Assembly: GCF_000772965.1 (NCBI RefSeq)
Contig: NZ_JPVQ01000008.1
Span: 43,150-107,149, forward strand
From: Ureibacillus massiliensis 4400831 = CIP 108448 = CCUG 49529
Lineage (GTDB): Bacteria > Bacillota > Bacilli > Bacillales_A > Planococcaceae
DNA length: 64,000 nt
Direction of reading: 5' to 3'
Shown here: positions 26,061-34,755 of the stretch, piece by piece
How positions within the stretch are numbered: position 1 is the stretch's first letter
Layout: each line of letters begins with the position of its first letter
Translations under genes and position numbers: made by a program
Notes under the pieces: generated by a model
What the model was told of the DNA's origin: nothing
The model's input: only the letters and a program-made list of their open reading frames with translations
The model's database searches: none

Positions 26061-28796
26061 ATGGGAGACTTAAGGCCAAAGTATCAAGTGTTAAAAAGGA
26101 ATAAAGACAATGCATCTGCAACAAGAGAGTTCACAGACCGTGAAGAACCGACAAAAGCATTCTTAAATGCGGTTGAACAAAAGACACAGGATGAATATAA
26201 AGTCCTTACTTATTATGGGGTAGGGGGGATAGGGAAAAGCAGATTATTAACAGAGCTTTATAATAAATTAGAAAGTGTTGATTCTGCTTGTGTTAAAGTT
26301 CTTCTAGACTTTAAAGAAGAAAGTCACCGTAATCCGGGAGAAGCACTTATTTTCATAAGAGACAAAATTAAAAGATCCCATAAGATTAAATTTAATACAT
26401 TTGACTTAGCCTATGCAGTTTATTGGAAAAAGCTAAATCCTCAACTATCCATGAAATCAAATAATGGCGATTTACCATTTCTTGAAGAGGGAAGCTTTGT
26501 TGCAGATTTAGTTCAGCAGCTTGATTATGTCCCATTTGCTCAATGGGTTCCAAAAACGTTGAAATTAATCGGTAATATGGGGCGATATAAGGAGTCATTA
26601 CAATGGTGGCATGGGATAGGAAAGCAAGTGATGGAGGATTTAGAGGAATCAATTCCAAGTGAAATCGAAGAAATGCTACCAGCCTTTTTTGCTGAAGATA
26701 TAAAGGAATACTTAAAACGAACAGGAAAAAGCGCGGTTATTTTTATAGATACCTACGAAGCATTGTGGGCGAAAAATCGCTTGCAAGGAGCATTTCATGA
26801 TAAAGATTCATGGGTGCAGGAGCTTGTTTTACAACTACCAGAAGTTTTATGGGTTATTGCAGGGCGAGAGAAAATTCATTGGGCTGATATTCAGGAAGCG
26901 TGGAAAAATTATCTCGATCAACATTTAATAGGGGAACTTTCAGAAAAGGACAGTGAAAGATTTTTATCCTCTTGTGGAATCCATAGTCAGGAGATAAAAG
27001 AGGTAATTATTCGAGGGAGTAGAGGCTACCCATATTATTTAGATTTAATGGTTGATACGTATACAGTCATTATCGATAATCAAAAAAGAACCCCTGTGTT
27101 AGATGATTTTTCACAAACGCCTCAGAAGATTGTTGACCGATTTTTATATTATTTAGAGCTTCATGAAAAGGAGACATTAAAAGTATTATCCTTTGCTCGT
27201 TACTGGACTGAAGAATTGTTTGTTGAATTAGTCAGTGAATTTAAAACAGGTTACCCTATATTTGCTTATAAAGATCTATTTCGTTTCTCCTTCATTAACC
27301 AATATGAAAATCGTACATGGGATATGAACCTAATGATGCGAAACAGTTTGCAAGAAGAAATAAAGAAAGAAAATCCTTACCTTTATAAAAAAGCACATCA
27401 ATTCCTTTATAAATATTACAACGAGAAAATAACAAATAAAGAGAATGGGCAAATATCTCGAGAGGATTGGCCATATTTTAGAGAAGCCTTTTACCATGGG
27501 AATATTATTATGGAAACAGACGACTTTTTGAATTGGTTTTTATCTATAGGGAAAAAGCTTCAAGACTGCGGACAATTTGAACTGATCTCTTCTTATTATA
27601 ATGAACTAATCGAACAGATTTCTAATAAAGATAATGAACAAGCGTCGGCTATTTATCAATATTTTGGGGGGATTGGCCTTCTTCAAGGAAATTATGAACT
27701 AGCACTAGAACTACTACAAAAGGCAGCGACAATTTATGCTAAGCTTCCAACAAAAAAACGAGAATATCTAAAATGTTGTAATGACTTGGCGGAAATAATG
27801 ATTCAAATGACGAATTTTGATCAAGCATATGATTATTTTTCAAATGCGATTAATAGCTATCAAACTACAAATAGTGAAGAATTAGAAGTGCTATTGGAAC
27901 TAGCTCTAGTTTATATCCGATTAGGTAAATTAGATATTCGATTTTCTAAATATGAAAATTCTACGGAGCATTACAAAACAGCTATCTCATTATGTAATCA
28001 AGTTTTAGAAATATCACCTGAGAGTGCAGTTGCCTATGGAAGATTAGCTTTATCATATGAAAAACTTGGTGAGCTACATTCAACTTTTAATTCTAATGAA
28101 CAAAGACAATACTATCTTCAATCTATCGAGCATTATAAAAATGCGATAGAGCGAGAATATGATGTTAGAACCTTAGCGAATATGGGGCTGGCATATAAAA
28201 GATTAGGTGAGAGCTATGAATTGAAAACAGAGACCATCGATAAACTCAAAAGCTATGAGGAAGCTATCTCAATCTTTAATGAAGTAGTTGAAAAAGCACC
28301 AGATTTTATTGATGTTCTTGAAAAGAAAGGTCATGCGCTTGTTGATTATTTAAAAATTTCAATCGAGTTAGAACAATACAATCGAGCTATAGAATGCTTC
28401 AATGAAGCCATTGAGACTTTTGAAGCTGTACTTGAACTTTCGCCGAAACAAGGTGGAGCCCAAAATAGAATAGGTTCTGCTTATCGTGAATTAGCAATTA
28501 TGTATATAAAGAAGAACGAGCCAACTCTTGCTATACCTCATTTGCAAAAAGCATTAGAAATTTACGATTTATTGAAAAGTACGTCAAACTATATTTATGT
28601 AGATAACAGCATGGCAAAAACCTATGAATTGCTAGGGGATTTCTACAAGAAACATAATGATATAACTCGTGCTACGGAAAATTATAAATTGGCAATAAAC
28701 TCTTTCCAAGCAATGCTGAAAAGAGCGCCAAAGCTTCAGGAAGCAATAGAGGGGATAGAAAGAATCCGAAAATTTTTAAATATATCTGGTAATTAA
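26061..28796 (+). CDS. STAND-like P-loop NTPase with C-terminal TPR repeats
   Basis: A 911-residue protein. A P-loop GVGGIGKS is at 53-60, a Walker B-like AVIFIDTYE at 225-233 and a sensor-like WVIAGRE at 264-270, as in NB-ARC/STAND ATPases. From about residue 510 to 900 it is made of TPR-like helical repeats (ALELLQKAATIY, YDYFSNAINSY, IEHYKNAIE and similar). No effector domain precedes the P-loop, so if it is an immune or signalling switch its output is not obvious. GGAGGG before the ATG; stands alone. Confidence 0.75.
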   Translation: MGDLRPKYQVLKRNKDNASATREFTDREEPTKAFLNAVEQKTQDEYKVLTYYGVGGIGKSRLLTELYNKLESVDSACVKVLLDFKEESHRNPGEALIFIRDKIKRSHKIKFNTFDLAYAVYWKKLNPQLSMKSNNGDLPFLEEGSFVADLVQQLDYVPFAQWVPKTLKLIGNMGRYKESLQWWHGIGKQVMEDLEESIPSEIEEMLPAFFAEDIKEYLKRTGKSAVIFIDTYEALWAKNRLQGAFHDKDSWVQELVLQLPEVLWVIAGREKIHWADIQEAWKNYLDQHLIGELSEKDSERFLSSCGIHSQEIKEVIIRGSRGYPYYLDLMVDTYTVIIDNQKRTPVLDDFSQTPQKIVDRFLYYLELHEKETLKVLSFARYWTEELFVELVSEFKTGYPIFAYKDLFRFSFINQYENRTWDMNLMMRNSLQEEIKKENPYLYKKAHQFLYKYYNEKITNKENGQISREDWPYFREAFYHGNIIMETDDFLNWFLSIGKKLQDCGQFELISSYYNELIEQISNKDNEQASAIYQYFGGIGLLQGNYELALELLQKAATIYAKLPTKKREYLKCCNDLAEIMIQMTNFDQAYDYFSNAINSYQTTNSEELEVLLELALVYIRLGKLDIRFSKYENSTEHYKTAISLCNQVLEISPESAVAYGRLALSYEKLGELHSTFNSNEQRQYYLQSIEHYKNAIEREYDVRTLANMGLAYKRLGESYELKTETIDKLKSYEEAISIFNEVVEKAPDFIDVLEKKGHALVDYLKISIELEQYNRAIECFNEAIETFEAVLELSPKQGGAQNRIGSAYRELAIMYIKKNEPTLAIPHLQKALEIYDLLKSTSNYIYVDNSMAKTYELLGDFYKKHNDITRATENYKLAINSFQAMLKRAPKLQEAIEGIERIRKFLNISGN

Positions 28797-28900
28797 CAAG
28801 TGCTTCTTTAGTCTAAGAGGAATAATTGTAGGTTATAACGGTGTAAACGCAATTGAAATAATGTAAATCGAATCATATTACTTTGCGATATGATGCATTC

Positions 28901-28929
28901 TTGTTTAAATCATAAAATTCTTGTATAAT
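28901..28929 (+). promoter_or_regulatory. Sigma-A promoter of the antitoxin RNA
   Basis: TTGTTT (28901-28906), a 17-base spacer and a perfect TATAAT (28924-28929). No reading frame follows; a hairpin-rich stretch ending in a terminator does. Confidence 0.7.
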
Positions 28930-28935
28930 AAAGGA

Positions 28936-29072
28936 AGTAGAAACGTAATTTAAAAAAGACCACTTGATGATGCGACATCAAGTAGTCAATATAATAGTCG
29001 GTCCCTACAAGGGGATTGGCTAGTGGTGTACTAACCCATCTGAGCCGTTAACTCAAGGATGGGTTATTTTTT
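28936..29072 (+). ncRNA. Candidate type I antitoxin RNA
   Basis: The predicted RNA runs from about 28936 to the T-run at 29067-29072. It contains CTTGATG/CATCAAG (28963-28982), a G-U rich AGTCGGTCCCT/AGGGGATTGGCT hairpin, and the terminator AACCCATC...GATGGGTT (29033-29065). It is complementary to the 3' end of the toxin mRNA over about 120 nt. That layout is the one known for SR4/bsrG and RatA/txpA. Confidence 0.65.
28952..28982 (-). terminator. Terminator of the toxin mRNA (minus strand)
   Basis: On the minus strand CTTGATG...CATCAAG is followed by TGGTCTTTTTT. Confidence 0.65.
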
Positions 29073-29147
29073 ATAGTTAAAAGACAGAATCATTATGACT
29101 AATGTAGTAAAAGAAATTGCAAACATTAGTGCTTCGAATACTGTCAA
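29064..29147 (-). CDS. Small hydrophobic holin-like toxin (27 aa)
   Basis: A TTG-started 27-codon frame beginning MTVFEALMFA and ending ILSFNYKK. The single hydrophobic helix with a short polar, basic end matches the 'putative holin-like toxin' group (TxpA/BsrG type), whose members start M(T)xFxALM. A GGGGGG site (29157-29162) precedes the start, immediately after a CCTGC/GCAGG hairpin (29165-29182) that could hide it, as in other type I toxins. The stop lies within the antitoxin terminator. Confidence 0.7.
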   Translation of the reverse strand: MTVFEALMFAISFTTLVIMILSFNYKK

Positions 29148-29281
29148 GAGGCATCACCCCCCGGCCTGCATAATAGAGCAGGTAATTGGGACGTTATCAC
29201 AGAACGCGGTACTCTTAGTAGCCTGCGTTCTTTTATATGCAGTGAGCCAACCACCCTTGAGTTACCAAACTATTACAAATA

Positions 29282-29290
29282 ATTATAGCA
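29282..29290 (-). promoter_or_regulatory. Extended -10 promoter of the toxin mRNA
   Basis: On the minus strand the sequence reads TGCTATAAT, an extended -10 element about 135 bases upstream of the toxin start. A strong hairpin (29202-29230, GAACGC...GCGTTC) then lies in the 5' untranslated region. No good -35 is seen. Confidence 0.5.
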
Positions 29291-29621
29291 CATATGTTCG
29301 TATTTATCATATTAAAATCTAAAGATGGTAACAATATCTTATCTATTACATACTATAAGGGATTCTATATTACTAAGAACCCATTCCCCCCGTCTCACTT
29401 CAATTTTCTATTTTTACAAATAACATCTTTAAGAATAGCGATAAAATAAACTTCAATTTTCGTTTCTAAATAAGGAATTTCCTGTAATTAGGATGTATAA
29501 TGAAACTATTAGAATTAAGTTGTAAAATTTCCCTTCTTTGCAAATAGATTTAAAATAGCATCAAGTAGTTGAGTTGGTAAGTATTCATTAATTAAATAGT
29601 TGAGTTATTGGAGGTATATTT

Positions 29622-30476
29622 ATGCGAATTCCGAAAGCAAGATATATTACTGAAGATGACATCAAGATGGTAACCCTCAATGAAATTACAAAGAAAAAAT
29701 ATGATGCAATTTATAAAGGTAAACTGTTTTGCCCCACTGATAATTGTCCTGCAAAAGTGTCATTTTGCAGCGGTCAAAAGGCACATTATAAAACATGGCG
29801 CTTCAGTAACCATTCTCCAGACTGTATTTATCATCTTAATCGGAACGGGAGAAGAACAGTTGTAGGCTCCACACCAGCGAATACGATGAATATTAGTAAA
29901 ACGAGAATACAAGATGCTTTATCAAGAGCGTACAAATCAATGGTTGAAGTAGATGGAAGCGAACTAATACAACCTTCAAACAACAAACCCAAAAAGAATG
30001 ATAGCCCAAAAACAAACGGAGCTGTAAAGGAACAATCCTTCCAACTGAAGCTTTTCGGCGGTGACCTTGATGAAGAAAGCTCGAACTATAAAGGAAAAAA
30101 GCTTCTTTCCAGATGGGTTCATCTTATTGCCCCAAATGATGTAGGACAAGTCCGATTGATTAAAGGATATGTAAAAGATGTTGAATTGCTCGATTCAGCT
30201 GCAGAAATAATTATAGGATTTAACAATGAAGAGATGAAAGTAGTTTTCGAAGAACGCTTCAGAAAAGAGCCTTTAAATAAGAGTTATTTAAATAAGTTCT
30301 GGGCAATTAAGGAAATGCTCAGTCATTATAAAGAAATCTATTTCACCGGGGTCGGAGAAGTAAGAGAAGATAGAAATGGGAAGTATGAATTGTCCATTTT
30401 TATGGGTGCTAGCTTTAAATTAAATAATGAAGATCTTTATAACATAGCAAGAGTGATGAGTTTGCAACAATTATAA
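29622..30476 (+). CDS. Unknown protein with CoiA-like zinc-binding N-terminus
   Basis: A 284-residue protein. Residues 37-68 hold Cys37, Cys42, Cys49, His55, His64 and Cys68, spaced like the zinc-binding N-terminal domain of CoiA-type competence or nuclease proteins. A polar, Lys/Asn-rich linker (about 115-138) joins a C-terminal beta-rich domain (about 160-275) that I do not recognise. No obvious nuclease motif is present. TTGGAGG before the ATG. Confidence 0.6.
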   Translation: MRIPKARYITEDDIKMVTLNEITKKKYDAIYKGKLFCPTDNCPAKVSFCSGQKAHYKTWRFSNHSPDCIYHLNRNGRRTVVGSTPANTMNISKTRIQDALSRAYKSMVEVDGSELIQPSNNKPKKNDSPKTNGAVKEQSFQLKLFGGDLDEESSNYKGKKLLSRWVHLIAPNDVGQVRLIKGYVKDVELLDSAAEIIIGFNNEEMKVVFEERFRKEPLNKSYLNKFWAIKEMLSHYKEIYFTGVGEVREDRNGKYELSIFMGASFKLNNEDLYNIARVMSLQQL

Positions 30477-30530
30477 TTTTTAACATAGTTAAGATTTCTA
30501 AATTACCACCTAGCATCGATTGGAGACATT

Positions 30531-30908
30531 ATGAAAAAAATTGTATATATAGTTTTGTTGATTGCTATTGTCATTATCGTGGCTGAATTATTTTGGAACC
30601 GAGCGAGTCTAGATACGAATTTAAGTAAGGAAATTCAATCCCTAATCGAGCAAGGGGAAAAGAAAATAGACTTAACAAAACTAACGGATTTTGAATGGGG
30701 AGCAGCCGAAGTGTTTGGTCCTTATTCGACAAATGAAGCAATTGAAGAGTCAATGGGTATACGATTTAAAGGTGACAATGGAGGCATTGATATACTTGAT
30801 GACCGAATTTTAATCGTGTTTGCCAATGAAAAGAATGCTGTCAAAACAGTAGTGCTAAAACATTTTGGCGTGACAATTAGGGACAATAAATTATTGGTTG
30901 TTGAATAG
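30531..30908 (+). CDS. Membrane-anchored protein of unknown function
   Basis: A 125-residue protein with an N-terminal membrane anchor (about residues 3-22) and a small extracytoplasmic domain containing DFEWGAAEVFGPYS. Such small anchored domains recur in Bacillales genomes without an assigned role. A weak GGAG-type site precedes the ATG. Confidence 0.65.
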   Translation: MKKIVYIVLLIAIVIIVAELFWNRASLDTNLSKEIQSLIEQGEKKIDLTKLTDFEWGAAEVFGPYSTNEAIEESMGIRFKGDNGGIDILDDRILIVFANEKNAVKTVVLKHFGVTIRDNKLLVVE

Positions 30909-30970
30909 TACAGAACGATTAATTTATGAATATTCTACTAGATCGAAAACTGAGTTAAAATTGAATGTAA

Positions 30971-31003
30971 AAATCTCGAATTTTAAATAGTCGGGATTTT
31001 TTT
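30971..31003 (+). terminator. Intrinsic terminator
   Basis: AAATCTCGA pairs with TCGGGATTT (one G-U), followed by TTTTTT. Confidence 0.65.
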
Positions 31004-31174
31004 ATATCCATTTAAAAATTACTATTACTTTGGACTGATTGTTGGTTAAAAATTCTAATTTTTTACATAAGTAAAAGTGCGTACGCTATAATAAAATTTG
31101 AATTTAGATATCTTTTAGAGCTACATAACAAACCAAACTCAGCCTCCATTACTACAGGAACGGGATGATCAGCT

Positions 31175-32164
31175 ATGAACGGTAATGAATCCATACATCG
31201 TCTAAATACAATTTTATTCATTTTAATAACCGTTTTTTATTTCGTACATGTAATCATTAATATTATTATTGAAGGTTTTGGAAGTGTCTTTCCTCCAGCT
31301 TTTTTGTTTATCGTATTTGATATTATCTTTTTACTATTGATTTATAAAAAAATAGAACCACAGATAACGATGTATGTTATCGTCATCGGCATGTATATCT
31401 ATTTTTATTACTTACTGAGTGATTCTCCATTTTTAGTAAATTATTTATTCATGTGGCTAGCCCTGCCTCTTTCTACTATTTATGAGAATACCAAATTGGT
31501 AATGATAGCGGGTAATGCATCGATTATTATTACTTTTTATGCTTTCTTTTATCTCCACAATGAAATTTTTCCGAATGTTGTAATGGAGGATTTTATTTAT
31601 TTAATTTTATTTGGTGTATTTATGACGGCCTTTCTATTACTATTTATACACAAAATAAGAAAGGTAAAAAACAGTCTGAAGGAATTAGCATATAAGGATC
31701 CTTTGACTGGGGCGGCAAACCGCTTATTACTAAAGGAAAAATTTGATCTATTAAAAAGTATAAAGGTCCATTCTATCGCGATAGTATTTATTGATATGAA
31801 TGGCTTTAAACGAATAAATGATACATATGGACATGAAGTGGGAGATCAATTGTTGGAAAGGTTTGTTTCAAGGCTAAATGATTTCCTAAGAGATACAGAT
31901 TTACTATGTAGATTAGGCGGAGATGAGTTTATTATTTTATCATCCAATATCGACATAGAAAATTTAGAAAGTCTTTTAGAGAAAATCCAATTAGTATTGG
32001 ATAAGCCGATGAACATGAACAATTTAGAGATAAAAGTTTCAGCAAGCATTGGATGGTCTTACTCAACAGAGGTCTCTAATGCAGATTTAGAGGATATGAT
32101 CAAAGAAGCAGATAAAGCAATGTACAAGGCAAAAGGTAGTGAATTATTGTCTGGGGATTTATAA
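31175..32164 (+). CDS. Membrane-bound diguanylate cyclase
   Basis: A 329-residue protein with about six membrane helices (residues 12-160) and a C-terminal GGDEF domain. The active site GGDEF is at 248-252, and an RxxD inhibitory site (RDTD, 239-242) sits five residues before it, so product inhibition by c-di-GMP is expected. GGDEF entry motif DPLTGAANR is at about 175-183. It should synthesise c-di-GMP in response to a membrane signal. Confidence 0.9.
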   Translation: MNGNESIHRLNTILFILITVFYFVHVIINIIIEGFGSVFPPAFLFIVFDIIFLLLIYKKIEPQITMYVIVIGMYIYFYYLLSDSPFLVNYLFMWLALPLSTIYENTKLVMIAGNASIIITFYAFFYLHNEIFPNVVMEDFIYLILFGVFMTAFLLLFIHKIRKVKNSLKELAYKDPLTGAANRLLLKEKFDLLKSIKVHSIAIVFIDMNGFKRINDTYGHEVGDQLLERFVSRLNDFLRDTDLLCRLGGDEFIILSSNIDIENLESLLEKIQLVLDKPMNMNNLEIKVSASIGWSYSTEVSNADLEDMIKEADKAMYKAKGSELLSGDL

Positions 32165-32217
32165 TAAATTAGGATAAAAACACGCAAAGTTGATTCGTAT
32201 GAACTTTTGTTTGCACG

Positions 32218-32258
32218 AAAAAAGGCACACCTAGTTAAATTACTAGATGTGCCTTTTT
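32218..32258. terminator. Bidirectional terminator
   Basis: AAAAAGGCACA...TGTGCCTTTTT with an inner CTAGT/ACTAG stem lies between convergent genes. A-run and T-run flank both sides. Confidence 0.88.
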
Positions 32259-32317
32259 CGTAATTTTAGCTACCAAGATAAACTCTTAGGGTAGGAGAGA
32301 TTAGAAAGTCACTATTA

Positions 32318-33733
32318 TTAATTTGCTTTTACTAATTCATCCTCATTTTGATCCTCTTTATCGTCGTCACCTAACATCTTCACAAGCTTTTTCGAAATTG
32401 CAATAAGAACTAGGCCAAGAACAATAACAGCAATACCAATAACAGAGAATACTTCAAAATATCCCATACTTGCAGTAACGGCACCTAATTGACCGGCTAA
32501 GATGTTTGCCACAAAAGAACTAGCCATCCAAACAGCCATTAGTAAAGAAGCAAATTTAATTGGTGCGTACTTACTTACAAATGAAAGTCCTACTGGAGAA
32601 AGGAACAATTCACCAATTGTATGGAAAAGATATGTGAATACAATAAACATAATATTTGCTTTGATAGTAATATTGCTATCGTCGCTACCTGTTTGCATAA
32701 TTGCAAATAGTAGCACTATAAATCCAAATCCAAGCAAGATCATACCGATCCCCATTTTTGTTGGAACTGGAAGATCTCCGCGTTTTGAATTTGATAGCTT
32801 CACCCATAGCATGGATACAAGCGGTGCTAATAGGATGATGAATAATGGGTTAACTGACTGGAACCATGCTGTTGGTATTTCCCATCCAAATACCGTACGG
32901 TCAATAAATTTATCCGTATAAATACTTAGTGCTCCACCAGCTTGTTCAAATCCAGCCCAGAAGAAGATAACAATCGCTGTTAAGATGAAAATAACAGCAG
33001 TTCTGTTTTTCTCAACTTTTGTAAGTTGTTGTTTTTCTACTACTCCTGTACTTGAAACTTGTGGTTTACCAACAGGTTTTTTACCAACATCGCCTAAGAA
33101 ACGATTTCCTAAAGCGTTAAATAAGATTTGTCCAATAACCATACCGATTGCAGAAGCAAGGAATCCATATTTATATCCGTATTCGATAATTCCGTTTGCT
33201 GACACTGCAAACCATTTATCAGTAATAGCACCGATAATTAATGGCGCGAAAAATGCACCTGTGTTGATTCCCATGTAGAAAATTGTAAACGCAGCATCAC
33301 GACGTTTGTCTTTTGGACCATAAAGCTCCCCAACAATGGTAGAAATATTTGGTTTGAAGAAACCATTACCAATAATGAGTAAACCTAAGCCAATATATAC
33401 GGCAGTAAAGCTTTGATGTGCAAATAAAACAAGGTTACCTAGTGCCATGATGATACCGCCAATTGTAACAGCTTTACGTTGTCCTAAGTATCTATCTGAT
33501 AGATAACCACCGATTAATGGTGTAAAGTAAACGGCTCCTGTAAAGAATCCATAAAGCATAAGAGCGGTACTTTCATCCATGCCTAATCCACCGCTAACTA
33601 AAGATTTAGTTAGGTAAAGAATTAAGATGGCCCTCATACCGTAATAACTAAAGCGTTCCCACATTTCTGTCATGAATAACAGATATAATCCAGGAGGGTG
33701 CTTCTTTGTATGTTGATCTATAGTTGTTTCCAC
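32318..33733 (-). CDS. dtpT: POT-family proton-dependent di/tripeptide transporter
   Basis: A 471-residue peptide transporter. The POT signatures are visible: the ERFSYYGMRAILILYL helix at about 27-42, GGYLSDRYLGQRKAVTIGG near 76-94 and FTIFYMGINTGAFFAPL near 149-165. About 12-14 membrane helices. It imports di- and tripeptides with protons. No ribosome site stronger than GAGG is evident. Confidence 0.92.
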   Translation of the reverse strand: METTIDQHTKKHPPGLYLLFMTEMWERFSYYGMRAILILYLTKSLVSGGLGMDESTALMLYGFFTGAVYFTPLIGGYLSDRYLGQRKAVTIGGIIMALGNLVLFAHQSFTAVYIGLGLLIIGNGFFKPNISTIVGELYGPKDKRRDAAFTIFYMGINTGAFFAPLIIGAITDKWFAVSANGIIEYGYKYGFLASAIGMVIGQILFNALGNRFLGDVGKKPVGKPQVSSTGVVEKQQLTKVEKNRTAVIFILTAIVIFFWAGFEQAGGALSIYTDKFIDRTVFGWEIPTAWFQSVNPLFIILLAPLVSMLWVKLSNSKRGDLPVPTKMGIGMILLGFGFIVLLFAIMQTGSDDSNITIKANIMFIVFTYLFHTIGELFLSPVGLSFVSKYAPIKFASLLMAVWMASSFVANILAGQLGAVTASMGYFEVFSVIGIAVIVLGLVLIAISKKLVKMLGDDDKEDQNEDELVKAN

Positions 33734-34184
33734 TTTTGATGCGCCTCTAGGTTGCGTTTAATTATTTTAGTATAATTATCTTAATTTATAAACAATTAAA
33801 TAGTCAATGAAGTTTTAAAAGAAACAAAATTATGAAAAATATTAATATTTATTATATTCAATTTATAATGTTGAGCTTATTGGAAACAAAGGGGTTGATA
33901 TTTTTATAGTCAAAATCGTTATCCAATTTAACCAATTATTGCTATATCAAAATAACTATATAGTTCGGAAGAAAGTTAGTAGAACGCTTTTTTCCAGCAA
34001 TAGAAAAATGATAAGGACAAGTGTGTAAATTGGTTCATATTTAATACACGATGAACCATGCGACAACTATTAACATACCCCATATTTTTATTAAGTATTT
34101 ACGTTACACAAAGTCTTTGCTAGAAAATTATTTAGCTTTTTTATGTGACGCTTTAACTGGAAAGAAGAAGAGAACAAAAATTTT

Positions 34185-34211
34185 TGAAACCATTCTAATC
34201 TTTTCTCCGTC
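34185..34211 (+). promoter_or_regulatory. ECF sigma factor promoter (autoregulatory)
   Basis: TGAAAC (34185-34190), a 17-base spacer and CGTC (34208-34211) fit the -35/-10 pattern of extracytoplasmic-function sigma factors (TGAAAC-N16/17-CGT). It lies 32 bases before the start of an ECF sigma gene. The rest of 33734-34184 is AT-rich with no feature I can support. Confidence 0.65.
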
Positions 34212-34242
34212 TAATCATAAATTTTTGAAAGGAGGGGCAACT

Positions 34243-34755
34243 TTGATTAACTCCTTAGAGAGGGAATTTAATGAACATCATGTGATGCTGCTTAAACTTG
34301 CTTATACATATGTAAAAAGCCGTGCTATGGCTGAGGATATTGTGCAGGATGTATTCGAGAAAGCGATTGAAAAGGAATCTGCTTTTCGAGGGGATGCTTC
34401 CTATAAAACCTATTTGATTCGTATGACCATTAATCGAAGTTATGACTATTTAAGAAGCTGGAAATATAAGCAATTGTCCATAACAAACACGATTGCACAG
34501 CTATTTAATTCTGAAACACCTGAGAAAAATGCCATTTTGAAAGATATAAAAGCCCAGCTTGGTATCGCTATTTTAAAGTTAAAACCAAAATATAGGGAAA
34601 TCATCGTTTTGTATTATTACGAAGACTTTACGACGTTAGAAATCGCAAAGTTTTTAAATATACCTGAAGGAACAGTCAAAACGAGGCTAAAGAGAGCGCG
34701 GGAGCAGTTAAAACAAAAACTTGTTGGTATGAAAGGGGTGGATTTTGATGCATAA
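34243..34755 (+). CDS. ECF-type RNA polymerase sigma factor
   Basis: A 170-residue sigma-70 family protein with region 2 (about 10-75, AEDIVQDVFEKAIEKE) and region 4 (about 110-160, with FTTLEIAKFLNIPEGTVKTRLKRAR as HTH, shortened). The start is the TTG at 34243, seven bases after AAAGGAGGGG; an ATG at 34051 would place the ECF promoter inside the gene. Region 3 is absent. Overlaps the next gene by eight bases. Confidence 0.88.
   Translation: MINSLEREFNEHHVMLLKLAYTYVKSRAMAEDIVQDVFEKAIEKESAFRGDASYKTYLIRMTINRSYDYLRSWKYKQLSITNTIAQLFNSETPEKNAILKDIKAQLGIAILKLKPKYREIIVLYYYEDFTTLEIAKFLNIPEGTVKTRLKRAREQLKQKLVGMKGVDFDA

Noticed and set aside
29095..29322. Plus-strand frame of 75 codons
   Set aside because: It runs antisense to the toxin gene and its leader, with hairpins throughout and no ribosome site.
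34051..34242. N-terminal extension of the ECF sigma factor from ATG 34051
   Set aside because: No ribosome site there; it would cover the ECF promoter, and the TTG at 34243 has AAAGGAGGGG.
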